A DNA stretch of 64,000 nt from Carya illinoinensis (GCF_018687715.1 NC_056766.1:26640433-26704432); one strand, 5' to 3'; counted from the stretch's first letter, positions 11,521-24,050 are shown. Notes: generated by a model from the letters alone, not told the origin. Made by a program: numbers and translations.

Positions 11521-14030
11521 TGGTTAAGGCCCAAATAGAAACTCCAAATAGAATTCCATTAGGTTAAGGCCAATGAAATTGCACCACCAAGGCAAGGCTT
11601 GTGGAGTAAGTTTTCCCTTGCCATGGCAGTCTTTTCATTGCTCGAGTTAGCCCCAGATAGTGGTTGATGGGAAGGCCAAAAGGCAACTGACCATCACCCT
11701 TCAGTTAGAAGCTTCCTTGGCTTAAAACCATGTGTAGAAGCACATGGTATTTCCCACAATTTTGGCTAGCACCCCCATCACCCAAATTGTATTTCACACA
11801 TCTCCTATTACCCCTTCAGATGCTTAAGTGTTTTTCTTGTCCATTCACTTTGCATTTGATCACTTTTGAAACCTTTCCTTGGAGAGAAAACTAGAGAGAC
11901 TCTCGAATAGTTTTTCTAGCCTATCTTGCTCGATTTGTTTGAAACTGTTATAAGTGTTTTCTCATGAAGTACCCTTCACATAAGTTTTCTTTTTAAGTCT
12001 AGTTTCTATTGGTATGTTTTGCATTATTTTCATGGTTATTTAGTAGGTAAAAGTTTGTTTAAACATGAAGAGGTCTGTTTGGGCAATAAATCAAATAGTC
12101 TGTAATTCTTTGATTTTTTTATGGTGTTCTTGACAAGATATTGGTCTGATATTGTTATGGATTATAGTTCACATGCTACTATACAATTTTGATGATAATT
12201 TTTTGCATGTTATAAGTTTTTTTTTAAGAGTTTTGGAAAGATCTAAAAAGTTGAAATCTGGGAGGTTGAAAATAGATTCTATTATGAATAAGTTTGAATC
12301 TTTTGTCGAGAAAGTATGCTCCAATGGCTTTAATATAGATATGACGTTCATAGGACTTTTATTTACATGTTACGATGATAGTTGGAGGATTTATGATGTT
12401 GGTTTTAAAGATATGAGTTTTTATGCATGCAAAGATCCGCATAGGTATTGTATTTGAGGTTTCGGATAGATCTATGTTTTGATGCAAATTTTGCCGTGTG
12501 ATCTTAGGTTTGATGCTTAGATTTATTCTAGGACTTGATTATTAAGCATATGATGTTGTTAATTTATGATTTATTTCATAATATATTTCATAGTTTTCGG
12601 TTTATGTGGAAGGGTGAAAAACTAAATGTATCAAGTGGGATTTTGTAACTTTTTGTGGTTTTGGCTTGATAATTCAAAGCATGATAGTTTTTAGAAAATA
12701 TGAATGTATTGAGAGTATGTTATTGAGCTTTCGGAGTTCTTGGTGTTGTTTGAAAAGAGTTAAAACCTTGAACATTAAGGATTGTGCTTAAGGTTAAAAA
12801 CTTGAAGTTTTGTATTGAAGAAATTTGTGGTTGTTGTGATGTGAGTTTTGTTTGTTGTTCTAGTATGTTATTTGAGCATAGGATATGATTTTTGTATGTT
12901 GCATATTTCAATTTAAACATGAGAAATGAGGTTAGATAGAATTGCAACAAAATTTATGGTTTTGGCCTATACATGTTTCAGCCTATGCATGGATTATGTC
13001 ATAAATTTTGTCTCTTAAATTTTTTTTAAAAAAAAAATGCCAGATTTATATGGAAAATCCATTTTTATCCCATAAATAAGTACTAAATTTCGACACCCAC
13101 CAATATTTCTTAAACCAATCTCTCCCAACTTCTGAATCCAATCCCAACATCCAATAATCAATTAGGTTTCCTTGATTGATTGCCATGTAAACTCTTCTTT
13201 TTTAAATTTCTTGTCCCAACTAGCACACTTTTAATAGGCTTTTGGGGTACACAGTTATTTCATTGTTTTGGATTAAGTGGGAATAGGCTATAGCTTTTAA
13301 ATATGAGAAAAACATGGAGAAAATAATAATGATTAAAGAAAATTCTGAAAAACAATTATAAGACTGTGATTTCTTTGTTAAAAGATCAGTTATTCGCAAG
13401 CCTAAACTATCTCGCTTGATTGTGGTGAAGGTTGGAGGCACATAGGCAATGCCCACATACAACAACGCTTTGGCAATGTTGAAGACTTGGGACTCCCACA
13501 ATACCAAACGGTCTATTATGATGATGACAAATTAAGTTGAGTGGTGCTTGAGAGGGGCTTTGTAGCCAGTGTTTCGTGCTTTGTGGGAGATTTTTTACAA
13601 AATATATTTCTAGAGCTTGTGGCCACTCTGATTCTCGTGGAACGTCAAGGAGTTTCGGTGGAAAAAATCTCCAAAAATCAAATTTGTTAGTAGAAGTAAA
13701 ATTAAAACAAAAAGTTTGAGAGAGACAAACCAGAGCAATTTAGCTGGTACTTTCAATTTTGCCTCAACTGAGATTGTTAGCTATTAAATGATTTTTGCAC
13801 AAGGAAGTTGTTTGTCCTTGAGCGCTTTTGTACCAATGAAAATTGTTTGTCTCTAGATGATTTTTGTTCGTTCACTCTCTTGGAGGCGTGGCATGTTCAA
13901 CTTTGAGTGAAGTAGCTCGACTTTTTTTTCTCTATCGAACTGGACTCAATCAATTCTTTTTAACAGTACACACTCTTGTGCTTGGAATAATGCTTGTTGG
14001 TTCTGCACAAGATTTGGCTGTGACGTTTAT
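11521..14030. other. Unassigned AT-rich region
   Basis: About 2.5 kb with no coding sequence that I recognise on either strand. 11760-12000 is C/T-rich and could be a leader or LTR-like segment. 12000-13000 is T-rich and intron-like. 13021-13039 has adjoining T and A runs. A short open frame at 12152-12457 (+) has no recognisable motif. Nothing shows whether this is host DNA or an undocumented repeat. Confidence 0.5.
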
Positions 14031-14088
14031 TTTCCCTTGACACTTGTCACTTCCTTACTAGGAGTCGCTCAACCCTCATGGCCTCCCT

Positions 14089-14098
14089 ATTTAAATCT
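14089..14098 (+). promoter_or_regulatory. Possible TATA box of the E3 antisense gene
   Basis: TATTTAAATC lies about 140 bases before the ATG at 14238 and is followed by a C/T-rich leader, mirroring the arrangement at 5732-5889 in E2. Motif and position only. Confidence 0.35.
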
Positions 14099-14237
14099 CT
14101 TTTCTCAACTTTTAGGAACCCTCCCTAGCCGTCACTTACTACTTTTATCTTCTCTTCGGAAAACCCTAATATTTCTTCTATTACTTTCCCCATCCTTTCC
14201 CATTTCTTGTCTTGGGGCTTGCATTTGTGACTTCCGG

Positions 14238-14863
14238 ATGGATCTCCCAGGAAGCCTGGGACTTCAAGGCAGAATAGCTCTTAGTATTTTGAAGTGTACC
14301 ATTGGTATGTGACAACTACTCAGAAGGACCTGGAAGTAGTGAGGAGTTCCTATAGAGGGGCAGATTCCGTTGTCTTGGAGGTGCTGGGAACTCGTTACTG
14401 AGTTGTTGACTCAAATCAATGTGAGGATCGAGAGGGATGAGGCGGTAACTGACGTTGCTCATGTGGATGCATACTCCTACTCATTAAAGAGGATGTCTAT
14501 GCTTTTTGTGAAGATGCGTCCTTTTTCCAAAGTGACTTAGTGAAATCAAAGGTGGAGATAGATAGTTACTACATTGATGCTAAGCTGTTGGAAAAGGAGC
14601 AAGATACTAGGTTGGATTGGCTATCCTGCCTGGAGGAAGAGTTGGAGGAGACCAAGGAGCGATGTCATGGGTATTCCGTGACGGTGTACCGAGTGGAGGG
14701 GTCTTGCTGGGACTTATGCACCAACGTTGACCACCTTAATGGTGAGATGGAGAGCCTTGATGCTTGGTATGCTGTCACCAAAAGGGAGTGGGAGAAGGTG
14801 GAGGCCATGTATTTCAAGCCTAGTGACTCCTTGTTATGCACGAGGATGAAAGTCTCCTCTTGA
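14238..14863 (+). pseudogene. Antisense ORF remnant of E3 (coiled-coil part)
   Basis: The ATG at 14238 opens a frame that soon stops. The best preserved part is 14540-14863, 107 residues rich in Glu, Lys and Leu (EKEQDTRLDWLSCLEEELEE and so on), which looks like a coiled coil. It occupies the same place relative to the tandem array and minus-strand pol as the E2 antisense gene, whose C-terminal part is also coiled coil. The N-terminal conserved segments seen in E2 are not visible here. The assignment rests mainly on position. Confidence 0.4.
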
Positions 14864-15439
14864 GACCAATAGATAACTACTTTGGAATTTGAGTTGGCTT
14901 CTTCCAGGGAAGAAATGGTCCAACTTTCTCCTCATTTGATTTGGAGACAAGTTGGGTTTGGAGAGGTTGAGGTACCATTTGATGGAAAACCCTCAGATCA
15001 ATTTGAATACTCTAGACCTGAAGACTCTTAAGCCTAATCGCCATTCCTTTCAATTCCTCAACTCTTTGGGTAAGGATTTGATGCTTGATGCCTTTTCTCA
15101 TCTTTCTCCAAATCCTTGATTTTCAATTTTCCCTTTGTGGTTGTATTGATGATAATTTTTTTGTTGGTTCAAACAATGTTAATATCGATGTGATTTTCTT
15201 TCTTTACTAGTTCTAAATTCCTTTCCCTGATATGAGCTCTCCCCTTTAGTCATCGAGAAAGCCTTTGGTTAATGGTGATTGAATTACTCAAGAACATTGC
15301 TTCACCCTCTTTGTTGACTACGTGATTCGGTGGGGAAGGGAGCACTTTGTGGAGGTGTTCCTTCCATTAGCTTGCATGTGGGTTTAGAGACACTCAATTT
15401 TAACGTGCTAGTTGGTAGGTAGATGCATGCGAGTCACTC

Positions 15440-15850
15440 AACTTTAAGGTTAGGTTGAAGATGGGGCTCAATCGTGCTAGGTGGCGAGGATGGAACACTT
15501 AGGAGACATGTTTTGTCCTTTGGTTGCCATGCGGGCATGGAGCTTACCTTTGTGAGCTAGGTGATGGACTCAACTGCGCTAGGTGGTGAGGAAGGAACAC
15601 TTAGGAGAAGCGTTTTGTCTGTTGGTCATCGTGTGAGTGTGGAGCTCAGCTCTCAAAGTCAAGCTAGGTGGGAGATGCGCTCCACTGTGCTAGGTGGCGA
15701 GGATAGGATACTTAGGAGAGGTGTTCCATCCTTTGGTCATTGTGCGAGCACAAATCTCGACTTTGAGAGCTAGGCAAGAGATGGACTTGACTGCACTAGA
15801 TGGTGAGAAGGGAACACTAAGGATTATTGTTTCATCCTTTGTTGCACCTA
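15440..15850. repeat. Tandem array of about 102-111 bases in E3
   Basis: The motif GTGCTAGGTGGCGAGGA and its variants, followed by GGAACACTTAGGAGA, recurs at about 15474, 15576, 15687 and 15793 (spacings 102, 111 and 106). Each unit also has a TTTTGTCCTTTGGT-like block. This gives four diverged units. Unit length and sequence differ from the 77-base array of E2, although both lie between the antisense gene and pol. Confidence 0.85.
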
Positions 15851-15989
15851 GTGCCTTTACTCATAGGTTTCTTTGCTAGTGAGACTTCATATCCTGCTTC
15901 GATGTTGTTGGTGATATTATGTATACACCTACACCTCTACCTGAGGGGCAAGATGAGCTATCAACATAGACTTGCTAGTGACCCTCACC

Positions 15990-16185
15990 AAGTGGGGCGG
16001 GCACATATTCGGGGGGATTATTTAGCTCGACAACAAAATCTGCCAGGGCTTGCCCTTTAATGGCAATTCGAGGGGGATAGTTGATGTCGAACTCGCTCAG
16101 CTCAATTGACTACTTTACCAAATGCCCAAATGTGTCCAATTTTTGTAGTAATTTCTTAAGAGGGGGTTTTATCAGGATGCTTATT
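15990..16185 (-). pseudogene. E3 RNase H-side pol remnant
   Basis: Minus-strand translation gives a segment like DTFGHLVK, then SIELSEFDINYPPRIAIKGQ and ALADFVVE. This aligns by eye with WSIELSEFDLEYILKRVVKG of E2. It is the linker just before the RNase H catalytic core. The upstream part of the same pol lies beyond the solo LTR, at 20130-20890. Confidence 0.7.
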
Positions 16186-16190
16186 AGGAG

Positions 16191-19100
16191 TGTAATGCCC
16201 GTTCTTGTGCTCGGTCCATTAGAAAATGATTTTATGAAAATAGACGGGAATTACAGTTTATTTTCAAATTTCTTTTCCTTTCATGCTAGGATACAAAAGA
16301 CTTCATATTTATAAATAAAACATATTTCTTAATTTAAAAGGTTAGAACAAAAAATATTAAATTTTATAAGTAAAGTCTCTCATACAAAATAGCATGCCTA
16401 GGCTTTTGTGCTATTCCCTTTAGGCTGTGTCTATCCTGACGCGTCATGCTCATCTGGTCTCTGGGAGGGCACACATAAAAATTAAAATGAGTCGATAACT
16501 TGTAAGCATTACTTCATACAGTTAAAATATAATAACATAGGTTTTCAGTTATGCATTTATCACTCCATACATATCATACAAAGACATTCAATTCATTTTA
16601 AAACGTTGCGAGGTTGGGTTATTCTTTAAAAAGGGTTTTCTTTCGTAAAAGAATTCCCCACGCCTCGCTGCCTTCATTTCTTAAAGAGTCTATTCATACA
16701 TACATCTTTGCTTACATACATACATTCTTTCTTATCGCTTTCTTTGGATATTGCACACTTTTACACCCTGTGTGCTGGGGTTAGCGGTCTTTTAGACTTG
16801 ATTCTGCCCATGGCCACGGGTTGGAAATCCATTCTGTTAGGGTATAGCATTGAGTGTACTATCAGTACTACTTACTTGGCATTGCAATCTAGCCAATCCA
16901 GTCATTTGGTACCCTTTCCATTCATTCATGTGGTCGTCATGTATTTTCATACAATAAACATTCAGTCATTTCCATTCATTTCAGCCCTTTCAGTTCTTTT
17001 AAGTCCTTTGCAGTTCCTTCAGTCCTTCAGTCCATTCATTCTTAAAAGTCATTTAAAAGCATGGACTTAAACATCATCTTTCATGGCATCATTTAAAACA
17101 TCAGTTCATGCATCCTTTAAAGCTTCATCTTTCATAGGGACATTTTAAAACACTTTCTTCGCGTCATTTAAAGCATAGGACTGAGGCCTCACATTTCATT
17201 TTGTGAAAATACATACAATACTTACCACGTATAACATCCATTCACATGCATACACTTACATACTTTGGGTGCAACTTATACTTAGCATTATTTCTTAAAG
17301 CATATTTCGTGTCATTTCATAAAGTAAAGGAAAAGCATTTTGTTTTCATTTTCTTATTTTTAGGAAAACTCTAGAAGAGTATGAACGTAATACTTACCTA
17401 GACTTCATGCCATACTCATTTCATGTAGTCCATTCATATGCGTGTTAGATGGCAACTACATGCATACACATAACCTCATGTCATTATCTGTCTAATGCAT
17501 AAGCAACTATACTAGATATAGGTCTACGCTTCACTTGGAACACTCTCCGTCCATCCCTAGGTTCTTACGTGCCATTTACTATGCTAAAATCTTCGGGGTC
17601 TTATTCTTTAAAGTGAACCTCCGTGATTTACTTTAGGGTTAAAACACTAAGACTTTCGTCTTATTCTTCTATCAACCACATGTTGATGCATGACTCAAAC
17701 TGACTAAGTCACGCATCCCAGTTCTAGACAACATACCCGTTACTACCTTCATGCATCTTAGCTCACACTAAACCCTCACGCCCATCCATTCACACAGTTT
17801 AAAGCCAAATCTAGGGTGAAAACACCGCGTAACCATGCTAAGGACAAATTACCCATTACATATGGTAAATCTGTCCAGTACACGTGTCTCACCAAATGCA
17901 CAAGTACCTTACCCTATTTCACCTAAGATCAACTTATAGTCCAATGAACACCCGCTTGTATAAACAAGCTCCATACTCCGATACCAACTTCTATTTAGAC
18001 CCAGTCAATAGGACTCTTCCTACTTCCCGACCCCTTTACAAGTTAATCCCAACACTTTACATGACAAGACTGCATCCACAAATGCATTTTCGTCACATCA
18101 CTGGCTCGAGACTAACCCCGAGTTACGTCATGACGCCCGTCATGCTTCTGTTGGGCTACTCTTACACTTGGTCGTCACTTCACATGTACTCTTAGCCATA
18201 AGTCAACTTCAACCTCAGACTACAGGCCACACCATAGCTACTTTGGGACATCGTTCCACAGTTCCCAATGCTACACAATACACTCTACGCTCCTCAACTA
18301 CGCCATCCAAACCTTCATGACACGCCGTCCAGTATATCACGACATTGTATAGAGTACATTTCACGAGAACTCTTTTCCATCCACACTATGTCACGCATCA
18401 CTATGACGCGTGCCACACAGTGCATCATCGCACTACATGGAGTACGCACCATGTATACTCCCTCCGCTACATCACATATTACCAAGAGGCACACTTCATG
18501 GTGCATCACTACCCGACATGGAACACACGCCATGTGTACTCCCTTCACACTACGTCACACCACAAATACGACACGTACTTCGCACCCATACTTTACCACT
18601 ACACAGTCAAGCCTAACACTTCACTACACAACCACACTTCACTTCACAACCCTGCAACAAACTCCACAATACTAACAACACAATCCACAATCTATCAACT
18701 ATCATTTAATAAAAATGAAGAGGAATAGAAGGTTATACCATCGATAGGATAACTCGTGCATCGCTCGCTGCCCGTCATGGTCAAAGGCGTAGGAAGAGTC
18801 GTATGTGGCAGTTAAACGGTGTACGGTGGTGGTTAGCCACGTATAGTGGCTGTCTACCTTATATGGTGGCTATCCACCACGTAAAGTGGCGGTTTGAGCT
18901 TAGGGAAGGGCTTAAGGTGGTCTTGGGAGGTTCATGGTTGTCTCGGAATGGTGGTGAGGGGTGGAGCATGGCGGCATCTTGCCGTGAACAGTGCACCCGA
19001 GAGAGTAAGGGTGCGTGTGAGGCAAGGGAGAGGTTGGAAATTATGGCTAGGAATGAAGGAGATTGAGGGAGGTGTGGTCGAGTTGTGGTGGTGAAGTGGT

Positions 19101-20124
19101 GGTTGGACGGTGGGCCACAACTGCAGATCTAGCTGTGAGGTGGAGGAAAGGCCGTGGGAGAGAGTGGGAGTGAGAGAGATGGGGACTTCGGTTGGGTATG
19201 GAATTGGTTAGGGGAGGTTGTGGTGGTTAGGAGATCATGGTGGTGGTGTGGGTTGCCATGTATGACGGCGTACGATGGAGAACCCATGTGTGAGTGTGTG
19301 AAGTGGCCGAATGGAGAGAGAGTGAGGTAGGGAAAGTGAAGACCCTGGACATGAAGCCCATAGAGTGGGGATGTGGGTGGAGGAGCTCGCTGGCCTAGCT
19401 GGCCATGCACGGCGGATTTACTGTGAGAAATGGGCTTTGAGACCCATTTGGTTGAGCTATCGTGGGAGGAGGAGGAGGCTGCCGTGCAACTCACTATCGG
19501 TGAGGTTGGACTTGCCGGCATGAGGGGGAGCTGCCGTTGGAGGAGGTGAGGCTGGGCGGCTGGCGGTGGCACCGAGTAGGGAGATGGAAGGCCATGGTGG
19601 AGAAGAGAAAAGAGAGAGAGAGCATGTCGGACTGGAGAGAGAGAGAGAGAGAGAGGGGGGAGAGAGAGAGAAAAGAGAAAAGTAAGGGAAAAAGAGAGGG
19701 GCTTGGATATCTAATCCAGACCTTTCGTTTTGGGATCTTCAAAATGATCTAATGGTGAATTTAAATACTGATTTAAAAATGCGTAAGCATTTTATTTAAA
19801 TTAAAATATTGAGAGGAATTAAGATAGACTATTATTTTATAAACTAAAGTTTATGAAATAATATTCTTTCATTATTAATTAAAATGATGAAATCTCGTTA
19901 ATTATTTGAAGAGAATAGAACCATTTAAATTAATTTAGAATTTTCAACATAAATTTAAATCTCATGATATTTTTAAATGACTAAAATCTTTTAAATTAAA
20001 TAATGCTTGAAAATATTAAGCTTGCTTTAAAAATCTGGTTGGTATCTTTTAAAGTACACCATCGAGACTCAACACATAAAACGAGGCTTGTAATTATAAA
20101 ATAAAGATACAGTGAGTTGTTACA
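16191..20124 (-). repeat. Solo LTR, 3.9 kb, with 5-base target duplication AGGAG
   Basis: The segment begins TGTAATGCCC and ends GTTGTTACA. It is flanked on both sides by AGGAG (16186-16190 and 20125-20129), a perfect 5-base target duplication. Pol of E3 resumes on both sides, and there is no internal element sequence, so this is a solo LTR left by recombination between two LTRs. The minus orientation is inferred from the likeness of its left end to that of the E1 LTR. Features inside are a short (GA)n tract (19634-19655), GTGG-rich DNA (18800-19600) and AT-rich ends. The many short open frames inside are not genes. A truncated relative lies at 55456-58715. Confidence 0.85.
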
Positions 20125-20129
20125 AGGAG

Positions 20130-20890
20130 TGCCTGGAAATAGGTCTCAATCAACGGGCGGCTACCACAAATGTAAATGCTAGTAGCTCCATCAGTGGGTA
20201 TGTAGTTTTGACTCCTTTCAATGCTCTGACATAGCTTTTGTCACAACAGATAGATACAAGTACTATGTGGTTGACTCAGGAGGGGGAGATTTGAGAGGAA
20301 TTCTTTGAGCCAAGTGAATGCTTCTTTGCACTCTTCATTCCAATCGTGGACTTTTCATACCACTCAAAAGAATGGTAGGCAGCTATCCGTTGACTTGGAA
20401 AATGAACTTGTTGAGCGTTGCTATCCTTCCTTCCAATTTTTGTACCTCATTAAGGTTTTTGGGAGATTTCATGTTGATGATGGCTTGAATCTTCTCTAGG
20501 TTGGCCTCAATGCCTCTTTCTGAAACCATGAAGATGCATTTCATAGGGTTGAGTTTCATTTTAGACTTCCGAAGGACCTTGAAGGCTTCTCATAAATTGG
20601 TGGTGTGCTGTCCTAGTTCATTGCTCTTGATAAACAAGTTGTCTACGTAGACTTCTATAATATTTCACTTGATTTGTCCCTTAAACATTTGATTTACTAG
20701 CTTCGGATAGGTTGTCTCGGCGTTCTTCAACCTGAAGGGCATTTCTTAGTAGGACAGTCATTGGTCCATTAAGAAAGCATTTTTATCTTCTTCGTCAGGA
20801 TTCATCCGGATTTAGGTCTATCCCATGAAGCTCAACATTTTGAGTTTGGCCATCGAATATATGATCAAGTCGATTCTCAATAACTGCATG
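20130..20890 (-). pseudogene. E3 reverse transcriptase remnant
   Basis: Reading leftwards on the minus strand: SRIDLIIYSMAKLKMLSFMG (about 20890-20830), FRLKNAETTYPKLVNQMF (about 20745-20690), then the catalytic box at about 20630-20660 as VYVDNLFIKS. The box is YVDN instead of YVDD, the second Asp having become Asn. The thumb follows: KMKLNPMKCIF, IEANLEKIQAI and LEGRIATLNKFI. Several stops. It belongs to the same pol as 15990-16185. Confidence 0.8.
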
Positions 20891-21276
20891 ATCTTCTCTG
20901 ATGACTTTGGAATCTTATTAACTGCTTTGACTGATAGGAATCTTATTAATTAAATGATCTTCTATGATGATTTTGGATGTACTGAATATTAGACCTCGGA
21001 TAGATGATAAGTGTGGAAGGAAATATCATTATGGGGGAGTAGCTCGCATGCCTATCCTTTTTAGGGAGATTCGAGGTTCCCTCTACTTACATCATTAATC
21101 CTGAGTTAATAGGATCCAAATTTATTGACGTTATTTCCTTATTTCTCATTTGTTGGGCCTGTGGTCTTGCGTTTGTAGGCCTCTGTAAGGTGATTAAGCT
21201 TAGTTCGAGAGGATGAATATGTGTCCCTTCTGGTGATGATCGAAAGGTTTGGCTAGAGAGAAACGACGATAGAGGC

Positions 21277-21280
<4 letters not shown>

Positions 21281-21315
<35 letters not shown>
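21281..21315. repeat. (GA)n microsatellite
   Basis: Uninterrupted GA dinucleotide run of 35 bases. No gene is recognisable nearby. Confidence 0.95.
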
Positions 21316-21317
<2 letters not shown>

Positions 21318-21414
21318 GACAATGGGATTGGAGAAGCCTTCTGATAATTATCAATTATCAAAACTACGTTGTTTTGGTCTACCAAAACACTACGTTTAGT
21401 ACATAATGTTATTT

Positions 21415-21420
<6 letters not shown>

Positions 21421-21470
<50 letters not shown>
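21421..21470. repeat. (TA)n microsatellite
   Basis: 25 uninterrupted TA units. Likely to be variable in length between individuals. Confidence 0.95.
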
Positions 21471-21472
<2 letters not shown>

Positions 21473-21479
21473 CGGGTTG

Positions 21480-22000
21480 CGGTTCCAAATCTAACACTAA
21501 GTACTTGCATTTGATACCGTTACCTGCCCTCAGGTATGGCTGGTAGGTAATGTGCTTTTGGCCTGGGTAAAATCCATGTCGAAAACTGCCTTCGAAAATA
21601 AATGAAAAATAAATGATCTTCTAAATATAAAATAAAAATGAATGAATATTTTGTAACAACATTCTCATTATTTCCTTTTCTTAGGTTTCTTTTTTAATTT
21701 ATAAATTTTACTTCAATGAGAGGAATATTCAATTATAATTTTTATTAATAATTACAGAGATGAACTTTGAAATTTAATTTTCGCTTGATAATTATATCAA
21801 TATGCAATTCTTTTACAATCAAAAAAGAAGGTTACTATGAATCTACTTTGGAAATAATCTTTTTGATCGCAAAATTTTGATAGCAAAAATCCGTTTCCCT
21901 CATAGTGATGTAAAAATCACATAAAGGGACAATTTATTATTTTAAGGACTTTGGTCTTGGGATGAAAAACTAACCGGTTCGATTTCAAATTGGTCCATTT
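21480..22000. other. Unassigned AT-rich interval
   Basis: No coding sequence or repeat structure recognised. Confidence 0.5.
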
Positions 22001-22004
22001 AGTT

Positions 22005-22182
22005 CTCCAACCTCTCTCAACTTAACTCAACTCATTTCATTTAATAATTATAATTTTTTTAAATTTCAACATAAAATATAATATAACAATGTAACTTTTT
22101 TAAATTTTAAAATAATAATAATATTTTATTTAACTTTTATCTTATATCTCAACTCAACTTAACTTAACTCAACGTCCAAACG
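22005..22182. mobile_element. Small MITE-like element, Fagales-type CTCAACTCA repeat
   Basis: An AT-rich core is flanked on both sides by CTCAACTTAACTCAACTCA-like motifs. TAGTT stands on both flanks (about 22000-22004 and 22183-22187), a possible duplication. The core, with AAATTTCAACATAAAATATA and TTTTAAAATAATAATAATAT, resembles an abundant short element I recall from walnut, hickory and oak genomes. The terminal repeats are direct rather than clearly inverted, so the class is uncertain. Confidence 0.5.
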
Positions 22183-22660
22183 TAGTTTTAAATCTGAACC
22201 AACCGGTCATACAGAGGAAGAATCAACCAAATCAGCTGAAGCAAGGCGCCTGAAAACCAGCCGGTTCGACGTCTATCAGTCTGGGTTCAGTTCTGGTAGG
22301 TTCATAAGTATGGGCTGCTAGTCTTGGGCCTTGATCTTATTTTTCTATTTTTGCATCTTGTTGGGCCCAATAAATGTCCAACTTTGTTGAAGTCTAATTT
22401 TAAAGACTACATTTTAACATTATGTTCCATTTTAACTTTCATATCCCATTTTTAATGATGGATTAACAAAATTACCCTTATAGAGCCACCACTAGAGTCT
22501 TCCGTTGGGAGTTTCCAATAGGTTTAGAAACTTTGTTTTTTGTTTTTTATTTTCTCATCAGTTTTTAATACTTTAAAACATTTAAAAAAATAAAAAATCA
22601 TAATAATACTAAACAAAATTTTCTTAATTATTAAAAAAAATAAAATTAAAAAAAAAAAAC

Positions 22661-22694
22661 ACTGGGAGCGGTAACTCCCAGCAAAATCCCAGTG
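22661..22694. repeat. Short hairpin with third repeat arm
   Basis: CTGGGAG (22662-22668) and CTCCCAG (22675-22681) can form a 7-base stem around six bases. A second potential partner, CCCAGTG, lies at 22688-22694. A-rich DNA flanks it. No function assigned. Confidence 0.5.
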
Positions 22695-22699
22695 AGGGA

Positions 22700-23550
22700 T
22701 CTAGCATTTCCTTAACAAAAAAAAAAAAAATTAAAATTAATAAATAAATACTAAATACTTAAAAATAAAAAAACACCACCAACCGGCATCCACACCGTTC
22801 CAGCATCCATCACCTCAAACTCAACTAGATGTCTAGACTTCTAGTACCTGTTGAGGTTGAGAATCTTGGTCCAAACGCCTATAATAAATAGATGAATAGA
22901 CAATGGTAGACACTAAAGAATCGGGAAAATATGGATTGTATGCATGAAAAAAATAAAAAAAAATCGTGATTTATCATTATCGGAGATGCTGATGACTATA
23001 GGGAGGAAATGGAGACCATCCGATGCTATGCTTCGCAGCTGGGAGGACTTCGTCAAACGATGGCTTAAAATTCAGCTTATATTAAAATGTATTAATAGTC
23101 AGTATAATATGAGCTCAGGGAGAAAGTTACAAAATCGTGGGTTAAAAATTTAGCCATTGCCATTGTTAACGTCGTGGTTTTGGTTTTGGATTTGTGAATA
23201 GAAAGAAAACACTACGAGATAGGGACTGCGGTGGATGCTGAAAAGTCTCTGATGCCAAAATAAGTATTGCGTTAGAATTTTGTGCGAGTAAATAAGGAGT
23301 TTAAAAAGAGTTCTTAGTACTTGGACATTGCCTTTTATATATGATTTATGGAGTTAGCTGCCCACGCCTCATGTCAAGAGAAGTGTTCCCTCATAGTTAC
23401 TCTAGTCAGATTCATTTAATGAGGCGTGTCTTTTGGGATAATACAATTAATGCAGCGTGGCTCCCTGTCCTGTGTATCTTACAAATACATATCATTAGGC
23501 TCTTCCTTCCCTATATGTTAGAGGATTAAGGGCTCACTACGATTTGCACC
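22700..23550. other. Unassigned interval
   Basis: No recognisable gene. The short open frames at 22944-23153 and 23341-23529 have no family likeness. The sequence around 23341-23550 continues on the far side of the MITE at 23559-24050, so it is the older target DNA. Confidence 0.5.
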
Positions 23551-23558
23551 CACTTGTC

Positions 23559-24050
23559 TAGTGGTGTAATTGATCCGGTTTGGTTTGGTTTTGGACAAAA
23601 TCTAGGACCGAATTGATAATACTAGTTTTGCATTTTTTAAAACCGATTACACACTAGTTACCCTCCTAAACAAGTACTTCCAATTTTATCAGTTCGGTCT
23701 GATTTTTCGGTTTTAATATATTAAATATTTTAGTATTACTAATTTATTTATGAAAAGAAATTTGTTGAGAATTTATTAGACAATAAAATATATTTAATAA
23801 ATATTAAGTATATATTTAAAACATCTTCATGTTTAGGATTAAAATATTATGTTATAAATCATAATATACTATTTCATACATAATTATATATTATATATAA
23901 AAATATATTATATATAATATTAAATATTAATAAAATATATTTATAATATGTGAACCGGTCTGGTGTTGGAAAATGTAAAACCGATTCTGAACCGAATCAA
24001 CCGGTTAGGTCAAATCCAGGCCCATTTTTTGGTTTATTTTTACACCCTTA
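23559..24050. mobile_element. hAT-type MITE, 492 bases, 8-base target duplication CACTTGTC
   Basis: The left end reads TAGTGGTGTAA and the right end, reverse-complemented, reads TAAGGGTGTAA: an imperfect terminal inverted repeat with 9 of 11 bases matching. The identical 8-mer CACTTGTC flanks both ends (23551-23558 and 24051-24058). Eight-base duplications are the mark of hAT transposases. Subterminal CCGGTTTGGTTTGG on the left has a related AACCGGTTAGG on the right. Non-coding, hence non-autonomous. Confidence 0.8.

Larger units (their letters stand above)
14037..20890 (-). mobile_element. Ty3/gypsy element E3 (Tat type) remnant, split by a solo LTR
   Basis: The layout repeats that of E2: a plus-strand (antisense) gene remnant at 14238-14863, a tandem array at 15440-15850, then minus-strand pol, represented by RNase H-side sequence (15990-16185) and RT (20890-20130). 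A 3.9-kb solo LTR (16191-20124) lies between the pol parts. The integrase is missing, so there has been a deletion between the array and RNase H. The element ends near 20890 are not defined. Confidence 0.65.

Noticed and set aside
12152..12457. 101-codon plus-strand frame
   Set aside because: No motif, T-rich composition and an open antisense frame over the same bases; no evidence for a gene.
15561..15879. Open frames across the E3 tandem array
   Set aside because: The repeats keep partly the same phase, giving repeated peptide-like text; no start context or family resemblance.
18268..18728. Overlapping open frames rich in His and Thr in the solo LTR
   Set aside because: Several frames of the same low-complexity CA-rich DNA are open at once; a related LTR copy at 56751-57102 shares them only as duplicated non-coding sequence.
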